A DNA stretch of 64,000 bases from Pseudomonadota bacterium (GCA_021794275.1 JAJYRD010000071.1:1-64000), one strand, 5' to 3'; numbered from the stretch's first letter, positions 42,376 to 54,812 are shown. Made by a program: numbers and translations. The notes: generated from the sequence alone by a model not told the origin.

Positions 42376-43632
42376 ATGAAACGCATTTCTCGAGCAACGC
42401 TTGCAGGTTTCGTCTTGGCCTGTGCGGGCATGGGCCAGGCCTATGCCGGAAAGGGATTCTTTGGCGGTATGAAGGTCAATGGTGATGTACGCGCCTATGA
42501 CTTCACGCGCCACTATAGCGGGCCCGTCGCCGGGCAGCAGGCGTTTTCCTTAGGGGGCGCCCTCAACGTCATGAGCGGGTCCGTGTATGGGTTCGGGGCG
42601 GGCCTCACGTTTTACACTGCGCACTCGCTCGGCATGAACAACTCGAACCCCGCGCTGGTCGACGGGACACTTGCAGGCTACGACGGCATCGATACGCTGG
42701 GCCAGGCATTCGTTCAGTATGAAAATCGCAAGGTCCTGGTGCGCGCTGGCGACCAGTCCATCGCGAGCCCTTGGGTGAACCCTTCGGATTCACGCATGAT
42801 CCCGGCCACCTACCAGGGCGTGTTGGCCGCCGTAAAGCCCATCAAGGGGCTTACGATCTCGGCTATGCGCATCACCCGGTTCAAGAGCCGCACCTCCAAC
42901 CATTTTTCGCAGACCGACCTGTATAACCCGAGAAATATCGGCGGCACCCCCACTCTAGCCCGGGGTACGAGAGAGCCAGGTACCGCTGCCGTAGGCGTTG
43001 CCTACCATGGCGCAGGTCTAAAGACCGGCGTATGGGGTTACCAGTTCTACAACCTCGCCAAAATGGCCTACGCCCAAGGTTCTTATACTCTGCCCGGCAC
43101 CGGCAGCATCAAGCCTTTCGTGGGTGCTCAGGCGCTCCGCGAAACCGGCTCCGGCCAGCAGTACCTGGGCCAGGTCGATGCTACGGTGTATGGCGCCGTG
43201 GCGGGGGTCAAGTACGCCGGGAGCCAGTTGAGCGTGGGTTACGATGATCTCCCCGCCCATCCCGGGGCCTTCGGAAACGGTGACGTCGTCTCGCCCTATA
43301 CCACGGGCTACGCGACCGACCCCCTGTACACGACCTCGATGATCCAGGGTATGGTCGACCGCAAGACCACCGGGCATGCCGTTAAGATTGCGGCCACCAC
43401 ATTTTTCCTCCAGCACAAGCTGCGCCTCATCGCGAGCTTTGCCGACTACTTCAACACCGTCTACAGCGGATACAGCTCGGCGCGCACCAACGAGGCGGAT
43501 TTGGACCTGACCTATTTCCTGGGCGGCCCCCTGAAGGGTCTGTCGGTTCGCGACCGCGTAGGTATCGCGCACAACCTGCCGGTCATCCGCCGCTTTGTCT
43601 ATAACCGCATCATGGTCGAGTACGATTTCTAA
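42376..43632 (+). CDS. OprD-like outer-membrane porin
   Basis: Signal peptide [58 protein letters not shown]-terminal NRIMVEYDF. Confidence 0.8.
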   Translation: MKRISRATLAGFVLACAGMGQAYAGKGFFGGMKVNGDVRAYDFTRHYSGPVAGQQAFSLGGALNVMSGSVYGFGAGLTFYTAHSLGMNNSNPALVDGTLAGYDGIDTLGQAFVQYENRKVLVRAGDQSIASPWVNPSDSRMIPATYQGVLAAVKPIKGLTISAMRITRFKSRTSNHFSQTDLYNPRNIGGTPTLARGTREPGTAAVGVAYHGAGLKTGVWGYQFYNLAKMAYAQGSYTLPGTGSIKPFVGAQALRETGSGQQYLGQVDATVYGAVAGVKYAGSQLSVGYDDLPAHPGAFGNGDVVSPYTTGYATDPLYTTSMIQGMVDRKTTGHAVKIAATTFFLQHKLRLIASFADYFNTVYSGYSSARTNEADLDLTYFLGGPLKGLSVRDRVGIAHNLPVIRRFVYNRIMVEYDF

Positions 43633-43829
43633 GCGGAGCCGTCTGGGATGCGGGCCGGAACCGGCGGCCCGCACACCCGTTTCTCTCATCTCGCATCGGC
43701 CCGGGGGGTGCCATGGAGCCTTATACCGACGGTGCCGTCACTCGGAAGAGCTGTGGCATAATGGGCGGTATTCCCCCCATCGCTGGGGAGTCGTACCCAT
43801 TCGCCGAGGAGTTGGCAGGATCCCCATCA

Positions 43830-44600
43830 ATGGAAGCCGCGCAGAACGCCATCAAGATCACGATCCGCAATTTGCATTTCTATTACGGGAAGGAAGCGGC
43901 CCTCCACGACATCAATCTCTCCGTCGCTACCAAGATGGTGACCGCATTCATAGGGCCCTCCGGTTGTGGGAAGTCGACTTTGCTGCGCACCTTCAACCGC
44001 ATGTACGAGCTCTATCCAGATCAGAGGGCGACCGGCGAAATCCTGTTGGATGACCGGAACGTCTTGCTGCCAGGAGAAGACCTCTATCGTTTGCGCTCCC
44101 GTATCGGGATGGTTTTTCAGAAGCCGACCCCGTTCCCCATGTCGATCTACGAGAACGTGGCGTTCGGCATTCGACTCTACGAGCGTCTTCCCAAGGCTGA
44201 ACTTGACGACCGTGTCGAGGAGGCCCTGCGCCAAGTGGCCTTGTGGGACGAGGTCAACGCCAAGCTCGGTCAGAGCGGTACGAGTCTTTCTGGAGGGCAG
44301 CAGCAGCGACTGTGTATGGCCCGCGCGGTGGCCTTGAAGCCGGAGGTCCTGCTCTTGGACGAGCCGGCGTCGGCGCTTGATCCGATCTCGACCCTCAAGA
44401 TCGAGGAGCTTATCTACGAGCTGAAACAGGACTACACGATCGTTATCGTGACCCATAATATGCAGCAAGCGGCGCGCGTTTCCGACTATACTGCCTTCAT
44501 GTACCTGGGTCGGGTCGTCGAGTTCAGCGACACGAACACCATATTCACGAACCCGGCGTCGAAGCAGACGGAAGACTACATTACCGGGCGATACGGTTGA
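43830..44600 (+). CDS. pstB: Phosphate ABC transporter ATP-binding protein PstB
   Basis: [63 protein letters not shown]...[61 protein letters not shown]. Confidence 0.97.
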   Translation: MEAAQNAIKITIRNLHFYYGKEAALHDINLSVATKMVTAFIGPSGCGKSTLLRTFNRMYELYPDQRATGEILLDDRNVLLPGEDLYRLRSRIGMVFQKPTPFPMSIYENVAFGIRLYERLPKAELDDRVEEALRQVALWDEVNAKLGQSGTSLSGGQQQRLCMARAVALKPEVLLLDEPASALDPISTLKIEELIYELKQDYTIVIVTHNMQQAARVSDYTAFMYLGRVVEFSDTNTIFTNPASKQTEDYITGRYG

Positions 44601-44619
44601 TAAGCCAGGAGTAGTGACC

Positions 44620-46382
<1,763 letters not shown>

Positions 46383-46447
46383 TTACCGCGCTTGCGGTTG
46401 GGCGGGAAGGGGGGTGGTGAGTTCGTGACGAGATCGGCGCCGCACAT

Positions 46448-46477
46448 GGCAGACGAGCCCTGGAGGGCCCGTCTGCC
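46448..46477 (-). terminator. Strong hairpin immediately 3' of adk (GGCAGACGGGCCC-TCCA-GGGCTCGTCTGCC), terminator-like without a U tract
   Basis: 13-bp stem with one G:T wobble, 4-nt loop, 8 nt past the adk stop codon. Confidence 0.6.
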
Positions 46478-46484
46478 CAGACTT

Positions 46485-47612
46485 CTAGCGACGGCCTTTT
46501 TTGCCTTTCTTTTTTGGTGCGGCCTTCTTCACGGGCGCCTTCTTCTTGGCAGCCGTCTTTTTCGGTGCCGCCTTCTTTTTGGACACCACCTTCTTGGGCG
46601 CGGCCTTCTTCACCGCCGCTTTCTTCTTCGGCACTACCTTCTTAGGGGTCGCCTTCTTCTTCGCAGCCGACTTTTTAGGCGCCGCCTTCTTCATCACCGC
46701 TTTCTTTGTCGCAGCTACCTTTTTCGGTGCGGCCTTCTTTGTCGCAGCCGCCTTCTTGGGCGCGGCCTTCTTTGTGCTTGATTTTTTAGGGGCAGCTGCT
46801 GCCGCAGTGGTCTTCTTCGGTGCCGCTTTTTTCTCTGTCACGGCGTTTTGCGGGGCCGACTTTCCGGTCGCCGCGGCGCTGATCGGTTGCGGCTTGACGG
46901 TCACGGGCTTGGGCTTGGCCGCAAGAGGTGGCATCGTCACCGGGCGCAAGGTCGCCAAGGGGTGGATGTGACCCTCGATGATGCTGACGACGTTCCTGAA
47001 TATCTCCTGTACATCGCCTTCGCCTACCACCCTGCGCAGCTTGTTTTGGCTCTTGTAGTAGGCGATCAACGGGGCGGTTTGCTGTTCATAGACGTCGAGG
47101 CGTTTGCGTATCGTCTCTTCGTTGTCGTCCGCCCTCTCCTGTAGTGTGCCCTCGCACTTGTCGCAGCGCCCCGGCACCTTCGGCGCCTGGAAGTAGATGT
47201 TATACATCTGGCCGCACTCCGCGCACGTCCGCCGTCCGGTCAGGCGCTTCAGGAGGATCTCGTGGTTGACGTCAACGAGAAGCCCAAGTTGCAGGGGCTG
47301 GCCCAGGCGGGCGAGGAGTGAGTCGAGGGCCTGCGCTTGAGGATTATTGCGCGGAAAGCCGTCCAGAATGAAACCATTTTTCGCATCGGGTTGGCTCAGC
47401 CTGTCTTGGATCATCCCGAGCACGATCTCGTCGCTTACCAGTTGTCCGTTGTCCATCGCCGCCTTGGCCCGCTTGCCAAGCTCGGTGCCTGCGGCGACCG
47501 CCGCTCGGAGAAGGTCGCCTGTGGAGATTTGGGGAATCTTGTACTTTTCGACCAACAGTTTCGACTGCGTCCCTTTCCCGGAGCCGGGCGCTCCCAATAG
47601 CACGATTCGCAT
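46485..47612 (-). CDS. adk: Adenylate kinase with a long Lys/Ala-rich histone H1-like C-terminal extension
   Basis: MRIVLLGAPGSGKGTQSKLLVEKYKIPQISTGDLLRAAVAAGTELG...; Cys4-type LID CAECGQMYN...CDKC; then about 150 aa including KKAAPKKxxxxKKAAPKK repeats to the C-terminus. Confidence 0.95.
   Translation of the reverse strand: MRIVLLGAPGSGKGTQSKLLVEKYKIPQISTGDLLRAAVAAGTELGKRAKAAMDNGQLVSDEIVLGMIQDRLSQPDAKNGFILDGFPRNNPQAQALDSLLARLGQPLQLGLLVDVNHEILLKRLTGRRTCAECGQMYNIYFQAPKVPGRCDKCEGTLQERADDNEETIRKRLDVYEQQTAPLIAYYKSQNKLRRVVGEGDVQEIFRNVVSIIEGHIHPLATLRPVTMPPLAAKPKPVTVKPQPISAAATGKSAPQNAVTEKKAAPKKTTAAAAAPKKSSTKKAAPKKAAATKKAAPKKVAATKKAVMKKAAPKKSAAKKKATPKKVVPKKKAAVKKAAPKKVVSKKKAAPKKTAAKKKAPVKKAAPKKKGKKGRR
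46486..46800. repeat. Low-complexity imperfect repeats encoding the KKAAPKK-rich adk tail
   Basis: Recurrent 'gcggccttctt' / 'gccgccttctt' on the + strand. Confidence 0.8.
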
Positions 47613-47851
47613 GGTTGTCTCGCTTTAGTCTTCAATTGACCAGGTTGTGGTTCTTTATATGTTTTCCCTGAGCAGGGTCCGTCCCATATCGTAAGCTACA
47701 TTCTGCCCCTCTTGCCGTCAATGTTTTTAGAGAATCCGGTGATCGCAAAAAAAGTCTCCGACGCATCCTGTATTCCGGACCTTTTTGCGTTACGCTAGCG
47801 GCACTTTGCGGGGCAGGTTCCGGGGCCTCGCGTGCGGAGAGGTCCTTCTCG

Positions 47852-48208
47852 ATGCCAGGCATACCAGACTTCAACGACACGGAGCTGTGGGTGGCCCGGT
47901 CGGCGGTTGCGGAGCGCTACGGCAAGGCCGTGCCCCTGGAGCTTGCCGATAGCGAGCTGCGGCTCGATCCCGACTCGACGGCCTTGACCACCTGCCCCAC
48001 CCTCTTCTGGACCGAGCGCGGAGCGAGCTTCGTGGTCTTCAAGGTTGGCGAGGACCGCTACCGATGCCAGTTCTTCTATGGTCCCAACGAGCACTACGGG
48101 ACGGGTCGCGATGTGTATGGCGACATCGGCGAGTGTGTAACTCACCTCTTACAGCTGCAAGCCGACCACGAAGCCCGCCGTGACCCCTCTGCCCACCCGA
48201 ATACCTGA
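47852..48208 (+). CDS. Hypothetical protein
   Basis: 118-aa ORF MPGIPDFNDTELWVARSAVAERYGKAVPLELADSELRLDP...; no family recognised. Confidence 0.5.
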   Translation: MPGIPDFNDTELWVARSAVAERYGKAVPLELADSELRLDPDSTALTTCPTLFWTERGASFVVFKVGEDRYRCQFFYGPNEHYGTGRDVYGDIGECVTHLLQLQADHEARRDPSAHPNT

Positions 48209-48264
48209 AGCCATGGATTAAACCCTTCCCCTTTTCCATTCAGTCCGAGGAGCAGACGAAAGTT

Positions 48265-49530
48265 ATGGCAAAGCCCAAGAACGCGTTCTATGCCCAATCC
48301 GGCGGCGTGACGGCCGTCATCAACGCGTCGGCGTGCGGGGTTATAGAGGCCGCCCGTCGGTATAAGACGAAGATCGGCAAGGTCTATGCCGGGCGCAACG
48401 GCATCATCGGCGCCCTCACCGAGGACCTGATCGATACGAGCAAGGAGTCCGTCGAGGCCATCCGGGCCCTGCGCCACACGCCGGCCGGGGCGTTCGGGTC
48501 ATGCCGCTACAAGCTCAAAGGGTTGGAGGAGAACAAGGCCCAGTACGAGCGTCTCATCGAGGTTTTCCGCGCCCACGACATCGGCTACTTCTTCTATAAC
48601 GGCGGCGGCGATTCCCAAGATACCGCGTACAAGGTCTCGCAGATTGGCGAACGCCTGGGCTACCCGGTCGTGTGCGTCGGGATACCGAAGACTGTGGACA
48701 ACGATCTGCCCTTCACGGATTGTTCCCCGGGGTTTGGCTCGGTCGCGAAATACGTAGCAGTGGCGATCCGCGAGGCCGGTTTCGATGTCGCGAGCATGGC
48801 CAAGACATCGACCAAGATCTTCGTCATGGAGGTCATGGGGCGCCATGCGGGATGGATAGCCGCGGCGGGCGGATTGGCCGCCGAGAAGGCAGGCGACGCG
48901 CCCCACATCATCCTGTTTCCGGAACGCGTCTTCGACGAGCCGGCGTTCCTTGCACGCGTCGACCAGGCCGTCAAGGCTTATGGCTACTGCGCCATCGTGG
49001 TGTCCGAGGGCGTTAAGGGCAAAGACGGGAAATTCCTCGCCGAGAGCGGCCTCAAGGATGCCTTCGGTCACGCCCAATTGGGTGGCGTGGCCCCTGTCGT
49101 CGCCCAGCTGATAAAGAACAAGCTCGGGTATAAATACCATTGGGCGGTCGCCGATTATCTGCAGCGCGCCGCTCGCCACATTGCCTCCAAGACCGACGTC
49201 GAGCAGGCGTATGCGCTTGGCAAGCGGGCCGTGGAGTTGGCCCTGAAGGGGCATAACGCCGTCATGCCGATCATCGTTCGCAAGTCCAGTCGTCCCTATA
49301 AATGGGAGCTTGGCGTCGCGAATCTCGCGGACGTGGCGAACGTCGAGAAGAAGATGCCGGAGGACTACATCACCGACGATGGCTTTGGCATCACCAGGAA
49401 ATGTCGGACCTATCTCGAGCCGTTGATCCAGGGAGAAGACTATCCCCCCTACAAGAACGGTCTGCCTCAGTACGTGCGCCTGAAGAATGCACCGGTCAAG
49501 AAGAAGTTGGCGGGCGAGTTCAAGGTTTAA
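48265..49530 (+). CDS. pfp: 6-phosphofructokinase, pyrophosphate-dependent type
   Basis: KPKNAFYAQSGGVTAVINASACGVIEAAR...; YNGGGDSQDTAYKVSQIGERLGYPVVCVGIPKTVDNDLPFTDCSPGFGSVAKY; GGDS and PKTVDND are the PPi-type signatures. Confidence 0.93.
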   Translation: MAKPKNAFYAQSGGVTAVINASACGVIEAARRYKTKIGKVYAGRNGIIGALTEDLIDTSKESVEAIRALRHTPAGAFGSCRYKLKGLEENKAQYERLIEVFRAHDIGYFFYNGGGDSQDTAYKVSQIGERLGYPVVCVGIPKTVDNDLPFTDCSPGFGSVAKYVAVAIREAGFDVASMAKTSTKIFVMEVMGRHAGWIAAAGGLAAEKAGDAPHIILFPERVFDEPAFLARVDQAVKAYGYCAIVVSEGVKGKDGKFLAESGLKDAFGHAQLGGVAPVVAQLIKNKLGYKYHWAVADYLQRAARHIASKTDVEQAYALGKRAVELALKGHNAVMPIIVRKSSRPYKWELGVANLADVANVEKKMPEDYITDDGFGITRKCRTYLEPLIQGEDYPPYKNGLPQYVRLKNAPVKKKLAGEFKV

Positions 49531-49532
49531 CC

Positions 49533-49748
49533 ATGACAATTGACAAGGCCCGCGAGCTCTTGCAGGTGCAAGCTGATTTCGGGGGCTTTTATAACGGGAA
49601 CGCAGCCAAGATCATACTCTCGGAGGTCTTCCGCGAGCATGGGCAGGCTGCGGTCGACGGTTTGATCCGCGAGGTAGGATTGGATCGTGTTTTTGGGTTC
49701 GAGCCGGGTACCCGGTTCGAGGGAGGGTTGGCGCTCAAGAAGTCATAA
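49533..49748 (+). CDS. Small hypothetical protein between pfp and hppA
   Basis: 71 aa MTIDKARELLQVQADFGGFYNGNAAKIILSEVFREHGQAAVDGLIREVGLDRVFGFEPGTRFEGGLALKKS; start 2 nt after the pfp stop. Confidence 0.75.
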   Translation: MTIDKARELLQVQADFGGFYNGNAAKIILSEVFREHGQAAVDGLIREVGLDRVFGFEPGTRFEGGLALKKS

Positions 49749-49810
49749 CATTACAGGCGCCCGCCCCGGGATTTGCCATTTTTTGATTATCATCCTAGGG
49801 GAGCCATAGC

Positions 49811-51859
49811 ATGTCTGTCGATCTTGCGGTCGTGTTCGTTTGTGCCCTTCTGGCACTGTTATACGGCGGTGTTTCCATTATGTGGGTTATGAAGCAACCC
49901 ACTGGCACGGCGCGCATGATGGAGATCGCGCAAGCCGTGCAGGAGGGCGCCCAGGCCTATTTGAACCGTCAATACCGCACTGTTGGTGTAGTCGGCGTTT
50001 CGCTTTTCGTTCTAATCTTCGTCTTCCTTCATTCCCTTACGGCCATCGGCTTCGCGATCGGCGCGATCTTATCGGGGCTTGCGGGCTACGTCGGCATGAA
50101 TGTCTCGGTCCGCTCGAACGTTCGCACGGCCGCCGCGGCCTCGGGCGGCATCAACCCCGCCTTGCGCGTCGCTTTTCGCGGCGGCTCGATTACGGGCCTT
50201 TTGGTGGTGGGCCTGGGCCTCTTGGGCGTGGCAGGCTACTTCGCTGTCCTGCTCGCGCTCACGCCGTCTTCGGGTCATATCGACGTCTCGCCGCTCGTGG
50301 GGCTTGCCTTCGGGGGCTCGCTGATTTCGATCTTCGCCCGCTTAGGCGGTGGAATATTCACCAAGGGGGCGGACGTAGGCGCGGACCTCGTGGGCAAGGT
50401 GGAGGCCGGAATTCCGGAAGACGATCCGCGCAACCCCGCCGTCATAGCTGACAACGTGGGAGACAACGTCGGGGATTGCGCCGGCATGGCCGCCGATCTT
50501 TTCGAGACCTATGCGGTTACAGTGGTCGCCACGCTATTGCTGGGCCATCTGGATTTTCCAGGCTTCCATGGGGCTCTTATCTACCCGCTCGCTTTGGGTG
50601 CCGCGTCCATCATAGCCTCGATCGTTGGGACATGGTTCGTGCGGGCACGCGAGGGAGGCAAGATCATGAACGCCCTCTACCGTGGTTTGCTCGTCACGGG
50701 CGTGATTGCCGCGGTCACTTTTTATCCGGTCACGGTGTGGCTCATGCACGCGGTCCCCGCCTATTCCGCGGGTGGCGCGCCCTTGTCGGTCCACGATATC
50801 TATTATTCGGCATTGACCGGGTTGCTCGTCACGGGCCTGCTCGTCGTCATCACCGAATACTACACGGCCACCGAGTACAAGCCGGTCCGCTCGATCGCGC
50901 AGGCATCGACGACGGGCCACGGCACGAACGTCATAGCCGGGCTCGCGGTGTCCATGAAGTCCACGGCGGCACCTGTGCTCGTGATCTGCGGTGGCATAGG
51001 TCTTGCCTACCACTTCGCCGGTCTCTACGGCATAGCGGTCGCTGCGACCGCCATGCTCTCGCTTGCGGGCATGATCATAGCGCTTGACGCTTACGGCCCT
51101 ATCACCGACAACGCTGGTGGTATTGCTGAAATGGCCAACCTTCCGCCCGCCGTGCGCGCGGTGACCGACCCCCTTGATGCCGTGGGGAACACCACCAAGG
51201 CCGTGACCAAGGGCTACGCCATCGGATCCGCCGGGCTTGCGGCGCTCGTGCTCTTTTCCGACTTTACGCATGAACTTACGGCGCGCACCGGTCGGGTCTT
51301 GGCCTTCGACCTCTCGAATCATATGGTGATCATCGGCCTGTTCCTGGGCGGGCTCGTGCCCTACCTGTTTGGTGCCATGGCCATGGAGGCGGTGGGCCGG
51401 GCAGCGGGCTCTGTCGTAGTCGAAGTGCGCCGCCAGTTCAAGGAGATTCCGGGCATAATGGACGGCAGCGCCCGGCCCGATTACTCGCGCGCGGTCGATA
51501 TGCTCACAAAGGCCGCGATTCGGGAAATGATCATCCCCTCGCTTCTGCCGGTCTTGGTGCCGGTCGCAGTCGGCACTCTGCTCGGCGCGCAGGCCTTAGG
51601 GGGCGTGCTGATGGGCAGTATCGTCACGGGGCTGTTCGTGGCGATCTCCATGACGACCGGCGGAGGTGCCTGGGATAACGCCAAAAAGTACATAGAGGAT
51701 AACCACTTCGGTGGCAAGGGATCGGACGCCCACAAGGCCGCCGTTACCGGAGATACTGTTGGCGACCCATATAAAGACACGGCGGGGCCTGCGGTCAACC
51801 CCATGATCAAGATCATCAATATCGTGGCGCTCTTGCTGGTTCCCTTGCTCCGCTTCTAA
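49811..51859 (+). CDS. hppA: Membrane-bound proton-translocating pyrophosphatase, K+-independent type by signature
   Basis: [72 protein letters not shown] (Lys at the K+-dependence position). Confidence 0.96.
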   Translation: MSVDLAVVFVCALLALLYGGVSIMWVMKQPTGTARMMEIAQAVQEGAQAYLNRQYRTVGVVGVSLFVLIFVFLHSLTAIGFAIGAILSGLAGYVGMNVSVRSNVRTAAAASGGINPALRVAFRGGSITGLLVVGLGLLGVAGYFAVLLALTPSSGHIDVSPLVGLAFGGSLISIFARLGGGIFTKGADVGADLVGKVEAGIPEDDPRNPAVIADNVGDNVGDCAGMAADLFETYAVTVVATLLLGHLDFPGFHGALIYPLALGAASIIASIVGTWFVRAREGGKIMNALYRGLLVTGVIAAVTFYPVTVWLMHAVPAYSAGGAPLSVHDIYYSALTGLLVTGLLVVITEYYTATEYKPVRSIAQASTTGHGTNVIAGLAVSMKSTAAPVLVICGGIGLAYHFAGLYGIAVAATAMLSLAGMIIALDAYGPITDNAGGIAEMANLPPAVRAVTDPLDAVGNTTKAVTKGYAIGSAGLAALVLFSDFTHELTARTGRVLAFDLSNHMVIIGLFLGGLVPYLFGAMAMEAVGRAAGSVVVEVRRQFKEIPGIMDGSARPDYSRAVDMLTKAAIREMIIPSLLPVLVPVAVGTLLGAQALGGVLMGSIVTGLFVAISMTTGGGAWDNAKKYIEDNHFGGKGSDAHKAAVTGDTVGDPYKDTAGPAVNPMIKIINIVALLLVPLLRF

Positions 51860-51988
51860 AGACCCGTCGTTCCGGCCCCGCGGCCTGTGTGTGTCGCGGG
51901 GCCGGCCCCGCCCTTGAGCCCGCCGAGGCACGCACTGCGCTTGCTTGCGAGGTGTCGGAGGTCGCTGAAGATTGCTAGACTCCCCCGC

Positions 51989-52513
51989 ATGAAGATCTGC
52001 GTCGTCTCCGACAGTCACGATAACCGCGAACTCCTGAACGCCGCCGTAGCCGAGGCCCGGCTCCTCGGGGCTCAATCCGTGCTCCACTGCGGCGATATCG
52101 TGGCCCCAAGTACCCTGCGCACCCTGCGCCGGCATGGCCTGCCGGTTCACGCCATCCACGGGAACAACACCGGCGACACCTTCCACATGTCGCGGCTGAG
52201 CCACGAGCCGGAGACTTTCGTGCGTTATTACGGCCAGGACGCCGACATAGGGCTCGGGGGCCGGCGCATCTTTCTCGTGCATTACCCGCACTACGCCTAC
52301 GCCCTGGCCTGCACGGGCGATTGGGATATCGTTTGTTGTGGGCACGATCACGTGGCCGAGATCAAATCGGTCCCCAACGTGAAGGGTGGCAAGACCACCA
52401 TGGTAAATCCCGGCACCGTGGGAGGCGTGGGCGCGGCAGCGACCTATGTCATGGCCAATCTCGAGGACATGACCTTTTCGATTCGCGAGGTGCCGCCGCC
52501 CAAGCCGCGTTAG
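51989..52513 (+). CDS. YfcE-family metallophosphoesterase
   Basis: MKICVVSDSHDNRELL...VLHCGDIVAP...VHAIHGNNTGD...VCCGHDHVAEI...MVNPGTVGG. Confidence 0.92.
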   Translation: MKICVVSDSHDNRELLNAAVAEARLLGAQSVLHCGDIVAPSTLRTLRRHGLPVHAIHGNNTGDTFHMSRLSHEPETFVRYYGQDADIGLGGRRIFLVHYPHYAYALACTGDWDIVCCGHDHVAEIKSVPNVKGGKTTMVNPGTVGGVGAAATYVMANLEDMTFSIREVPPPKPR

Positions 52514-52962
52514 CGGGGCTTGCCGCCTATCATCACCCGTTGCCCATGGGCGAGCGACCCGAGATAGCTTACGAGGTCGGCCATGGTCTGGCTCCCGTAA
52601 GCCGGCGGATGTCCGAGCAGGCCGTTATGGACGCACGCGCGGATCTGGGTTTCTAGGGTGATGACCTTATGCATTTTGGGGTTGTAACGCGGGAAGATGG
52701 CCGCTGCGTTCACGAGGCTCGGGATCCTCTTGCCGTTGGGAAGGCGCCCCATGACCCGACCGCCGTCGATATGGCAGGTGGAGCAGGTCGTATGATGGCC
52801 GCTCGCATTGCGCTCATGGCTGCCAAAGCTGTCGGTATTGAAGATGTGCGCCCCTTTTTGGACGGCATGCGAGAGGGCCACTGAGGCCGGGGAGGCAAAG
52901 GCTGCCGTGGTCACCCCTAAGGCGACTGCGCCAACCAGTATTCTGATACGCGATTTTTTCAT
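52510..52962 (-). CDS. Secreted mono-heme c-type cytochrome
   Basis: Signal peptide; CSTCH haem motif (HHTTCSTCHIDGGRVMGRLPNGKRIPSLVN); ETQIRACVHNGLLGHPP. Confidence 0.82.
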   Translation of the reverse strand: MKKSRIRILVGAVALGVTTAAFASPASVALSHAVQKGAHIFNTDSFGSHERNASGHHTTCSTCHIDGGRVMGRLPNGKRIPSLVNAAAIFPRYNPKMHKVITLETQIRACVHNGLLGHPPAYGSQTMADLVSYLGSLAHGQRVMIGGKPR

Positions 52963-53133
52963 CGATCAAGGCTCCATTCATCGGTTTTTTTAACCGACTT
53001 AGGGTAGCGGACGGCGATAAACGGCGCAACCGCCCCGATGTCGCGAGAAAAAACAGGCCCGGCGGCAACACCAGTCTGCCTTATGCCCGGTATATGTGCT
53101 AACCTGCCGCCCAAATCCAGATCCCGTTGTGTC

Positions 53134-54810
53134 ATGTCTTTGACTCCCCATACCGCGTCGCCCCGTCGCTCCTGGTCGTCCGACGTCTTTCTCGTCGCCT
53201 TCGTGGCGGCGCTGCTCTTTGGCATCATGCTCGGGAGCCGAGAGCTCGGCGTGCCCGACGAGGCGCGATATTCCGAGATCCCGCGGCAGATGGTGGCGAC
53301 CGGCCACTACATCACTCCCCGACTGGACGGCGTACTGTATTTCGAGAAGCCGCCACTCTTCTACTGGCTGCAGACTCTATCAATCCGACTGCTCGGCCTG
53401 AGCGAGTGGTCCATGCGCTTTTGGACGGCCTTTTTTGCGGTTCTGGGCTGCGTGGCGGTCTATGTCGCCGGCCGATCTTTCTATGGACGACGCACGGGGC
53501 TTCTGTCCGCGCTGGTCCTCGGGACCTCCCTGCTCTACTTTGGGATGGGGCATGTCGTAACGCTCGATATGACGGTGTCGGTGCTTTTGTCCCTCACCCT
53601 CTTCGTCTTCATGTTTGCCCATCGCGAGCCTCCGGGGTGGCGCAGGCGACTCGGTATGTGGGCGGCATTCGTTTTGGCGGCGCTTGCCACGCTGACCAAG
53701 GGCCTGATCGGCATAGTCTTTCCGATGATGGCCATCGGACTTTGGATCATCGCGCTCTGGGATTGGTCGATCCTGCGGCGTATGTATTTGCCGACCGGTT
53801 TTGCCCTCTTCTTTTTGGTGGCCGCGCCGTGGCATATCCTCGTGCAGCTGAAGCACCCGACCTTCCTGCACTATTACTTCATCCGTCAGCACTTCGAGCG
53901 CTACCTCACGGATGTCGCGCACCGCTATCAGCCATTCTGGTATTTCCTGCCCATCCTGTTGGCGGGGATCCTGCCTTGGAGTGCATTCATCGTCCAAAGC
54001 CTGCGATTCAACTTGACCCCTGTATGGCGCGACCGGGCGGCGCATGCCGAGACGCTCTTGCTCGCCATCTGGGTCAGCTCGATCTTCGTTTTCTTCTCGG
54101 CGTCCGATTCCAAGCTCGTCCCCTATATCCTGCCCGTGTTCCCGCCACTCGCCATCCTGATCGGCCGCTACCTCGATGCGCGCTGGAATGAGCCACTAAG
54201 CCGTGGCGACCGGCGGGCGTTCCGGGCGATCGCGCCCGTGGGGGTCGCCTTGGGGGCCGCCGCGGCCTTCGTGGTTCCTGCCACCCGCCCGAGCCTGGAT
54301 CCTCATGCCATGGCCATTGCCATGGGGATGCTCGGCGCCACCCTGGCTCTGACGTCGGTCGCGGCGAGCTGGGCCGGCTTGAGGCGCGGATTTGCCGTCG
54401 GGGCCGTGACTCTCGCGGCCGGCTTCAGCCTCTTTTTGTTGGGTGTGAACGCCTCGGCCCCCTATCTCGACACGCGTAGCGTGAAGACGCTGGCCCTGAA
54501 GCTGCGGCCCTTGCTCACTCCGAAGGCGATCGTCGCCTGCTACGGGTGGTACTACCAGGATATGCCCTTCTATCTGCGCCGCCGCGTCGAGATCGTGAAC
54601 TACAAAGGCGAGCTCGGCTACGGCACGACGCTCGAGAAAACGCCCTGGGTCATGCGGGGCCCGGCGTTTTGGCGGCAGTGGGACAGCGGTCGAACCGTCT
54701 ATATGGTCACGAGCCGCCCGACCTACCAAAGCCTGCGTAAACGCGGCATCCGGATGTATATGGTGGCCGGCAACCATTTCAACGTCATCGTAGGCAACAA
54801 GGCCTCCTGA
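53134..54810 (+). CDS. arnT: ArnT-like lipid A 4-amino-4-deoxy-L-arabinose transferase (GT83/PMT superfamily)
   Basis: LGSRELGVPDEARYSEIPRQMVATGHYITPRLDGVLYFEKPPLFYWLQTLSIRLLG; heads the arn cluster. Confidence 0.88.
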   Translation: MSLTPHTASPRRSWSSDVFLVAFVAALLFGIMLGSRELGVPDEARYSEIPRQMVATGHYITPRLDGVLYFEKPPLFYWLQTLSIRLLGLSEWSMRFWTAFFAVLGCVAVYVAGRSFYGRRTGLLSALVLGTSLLYFGMGHVVTLDMTVSVLLSLTLFVFMFAHREPPGWRRRLGMWAAFVLAALATLTKGLIGIVFPMMAIGLWIIALWDWSILRRMYLPTGFALFFLVAAPWHILVQLKHPTFLHYYFIRQHFERYLTDVAHRYQPFWYFLPILLAGILPWSAFIVQSLRFNLTPVWRDRAAHAETLLLAIWVSSIFVFFSASDSKLVPYILPVFPPLAILIGRYLDARWNEPLSRGDRRAFRAIAPVGVALGAAAAFVVPATRPSLDPHAMAIAMGMLGATLALTSVAASWAGLRRGFAVGAVTLAAGFSLFLLGVNASAPYLDTRSVKTLALKLRPLLTPKAIVACYGWYYQDMPFYLRRRVEIVNYKGELGYGTTLEKTPWVMRGPAFWRQWDSGRTVYMVTSRPTYQSLRKRGIRMYMVAGNHFNVIVGNKAS

Positions 54811-54812
54811 GC

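Noticed and set aside
43729-43762. Pho box upstream of pstB (CATAAT present)
   Set aside because: The 18 nt at the required distance (ACGGTGCCGTCACTCGGA) does not match a Pho box; pstB more likely co-transcribed with the porin.
46501-46971. + strand ORF with FFGAAFF-type hydrophobic repeats
   Set aside because: It is the antisense reading of the Lys/Ala-rich adk tail.
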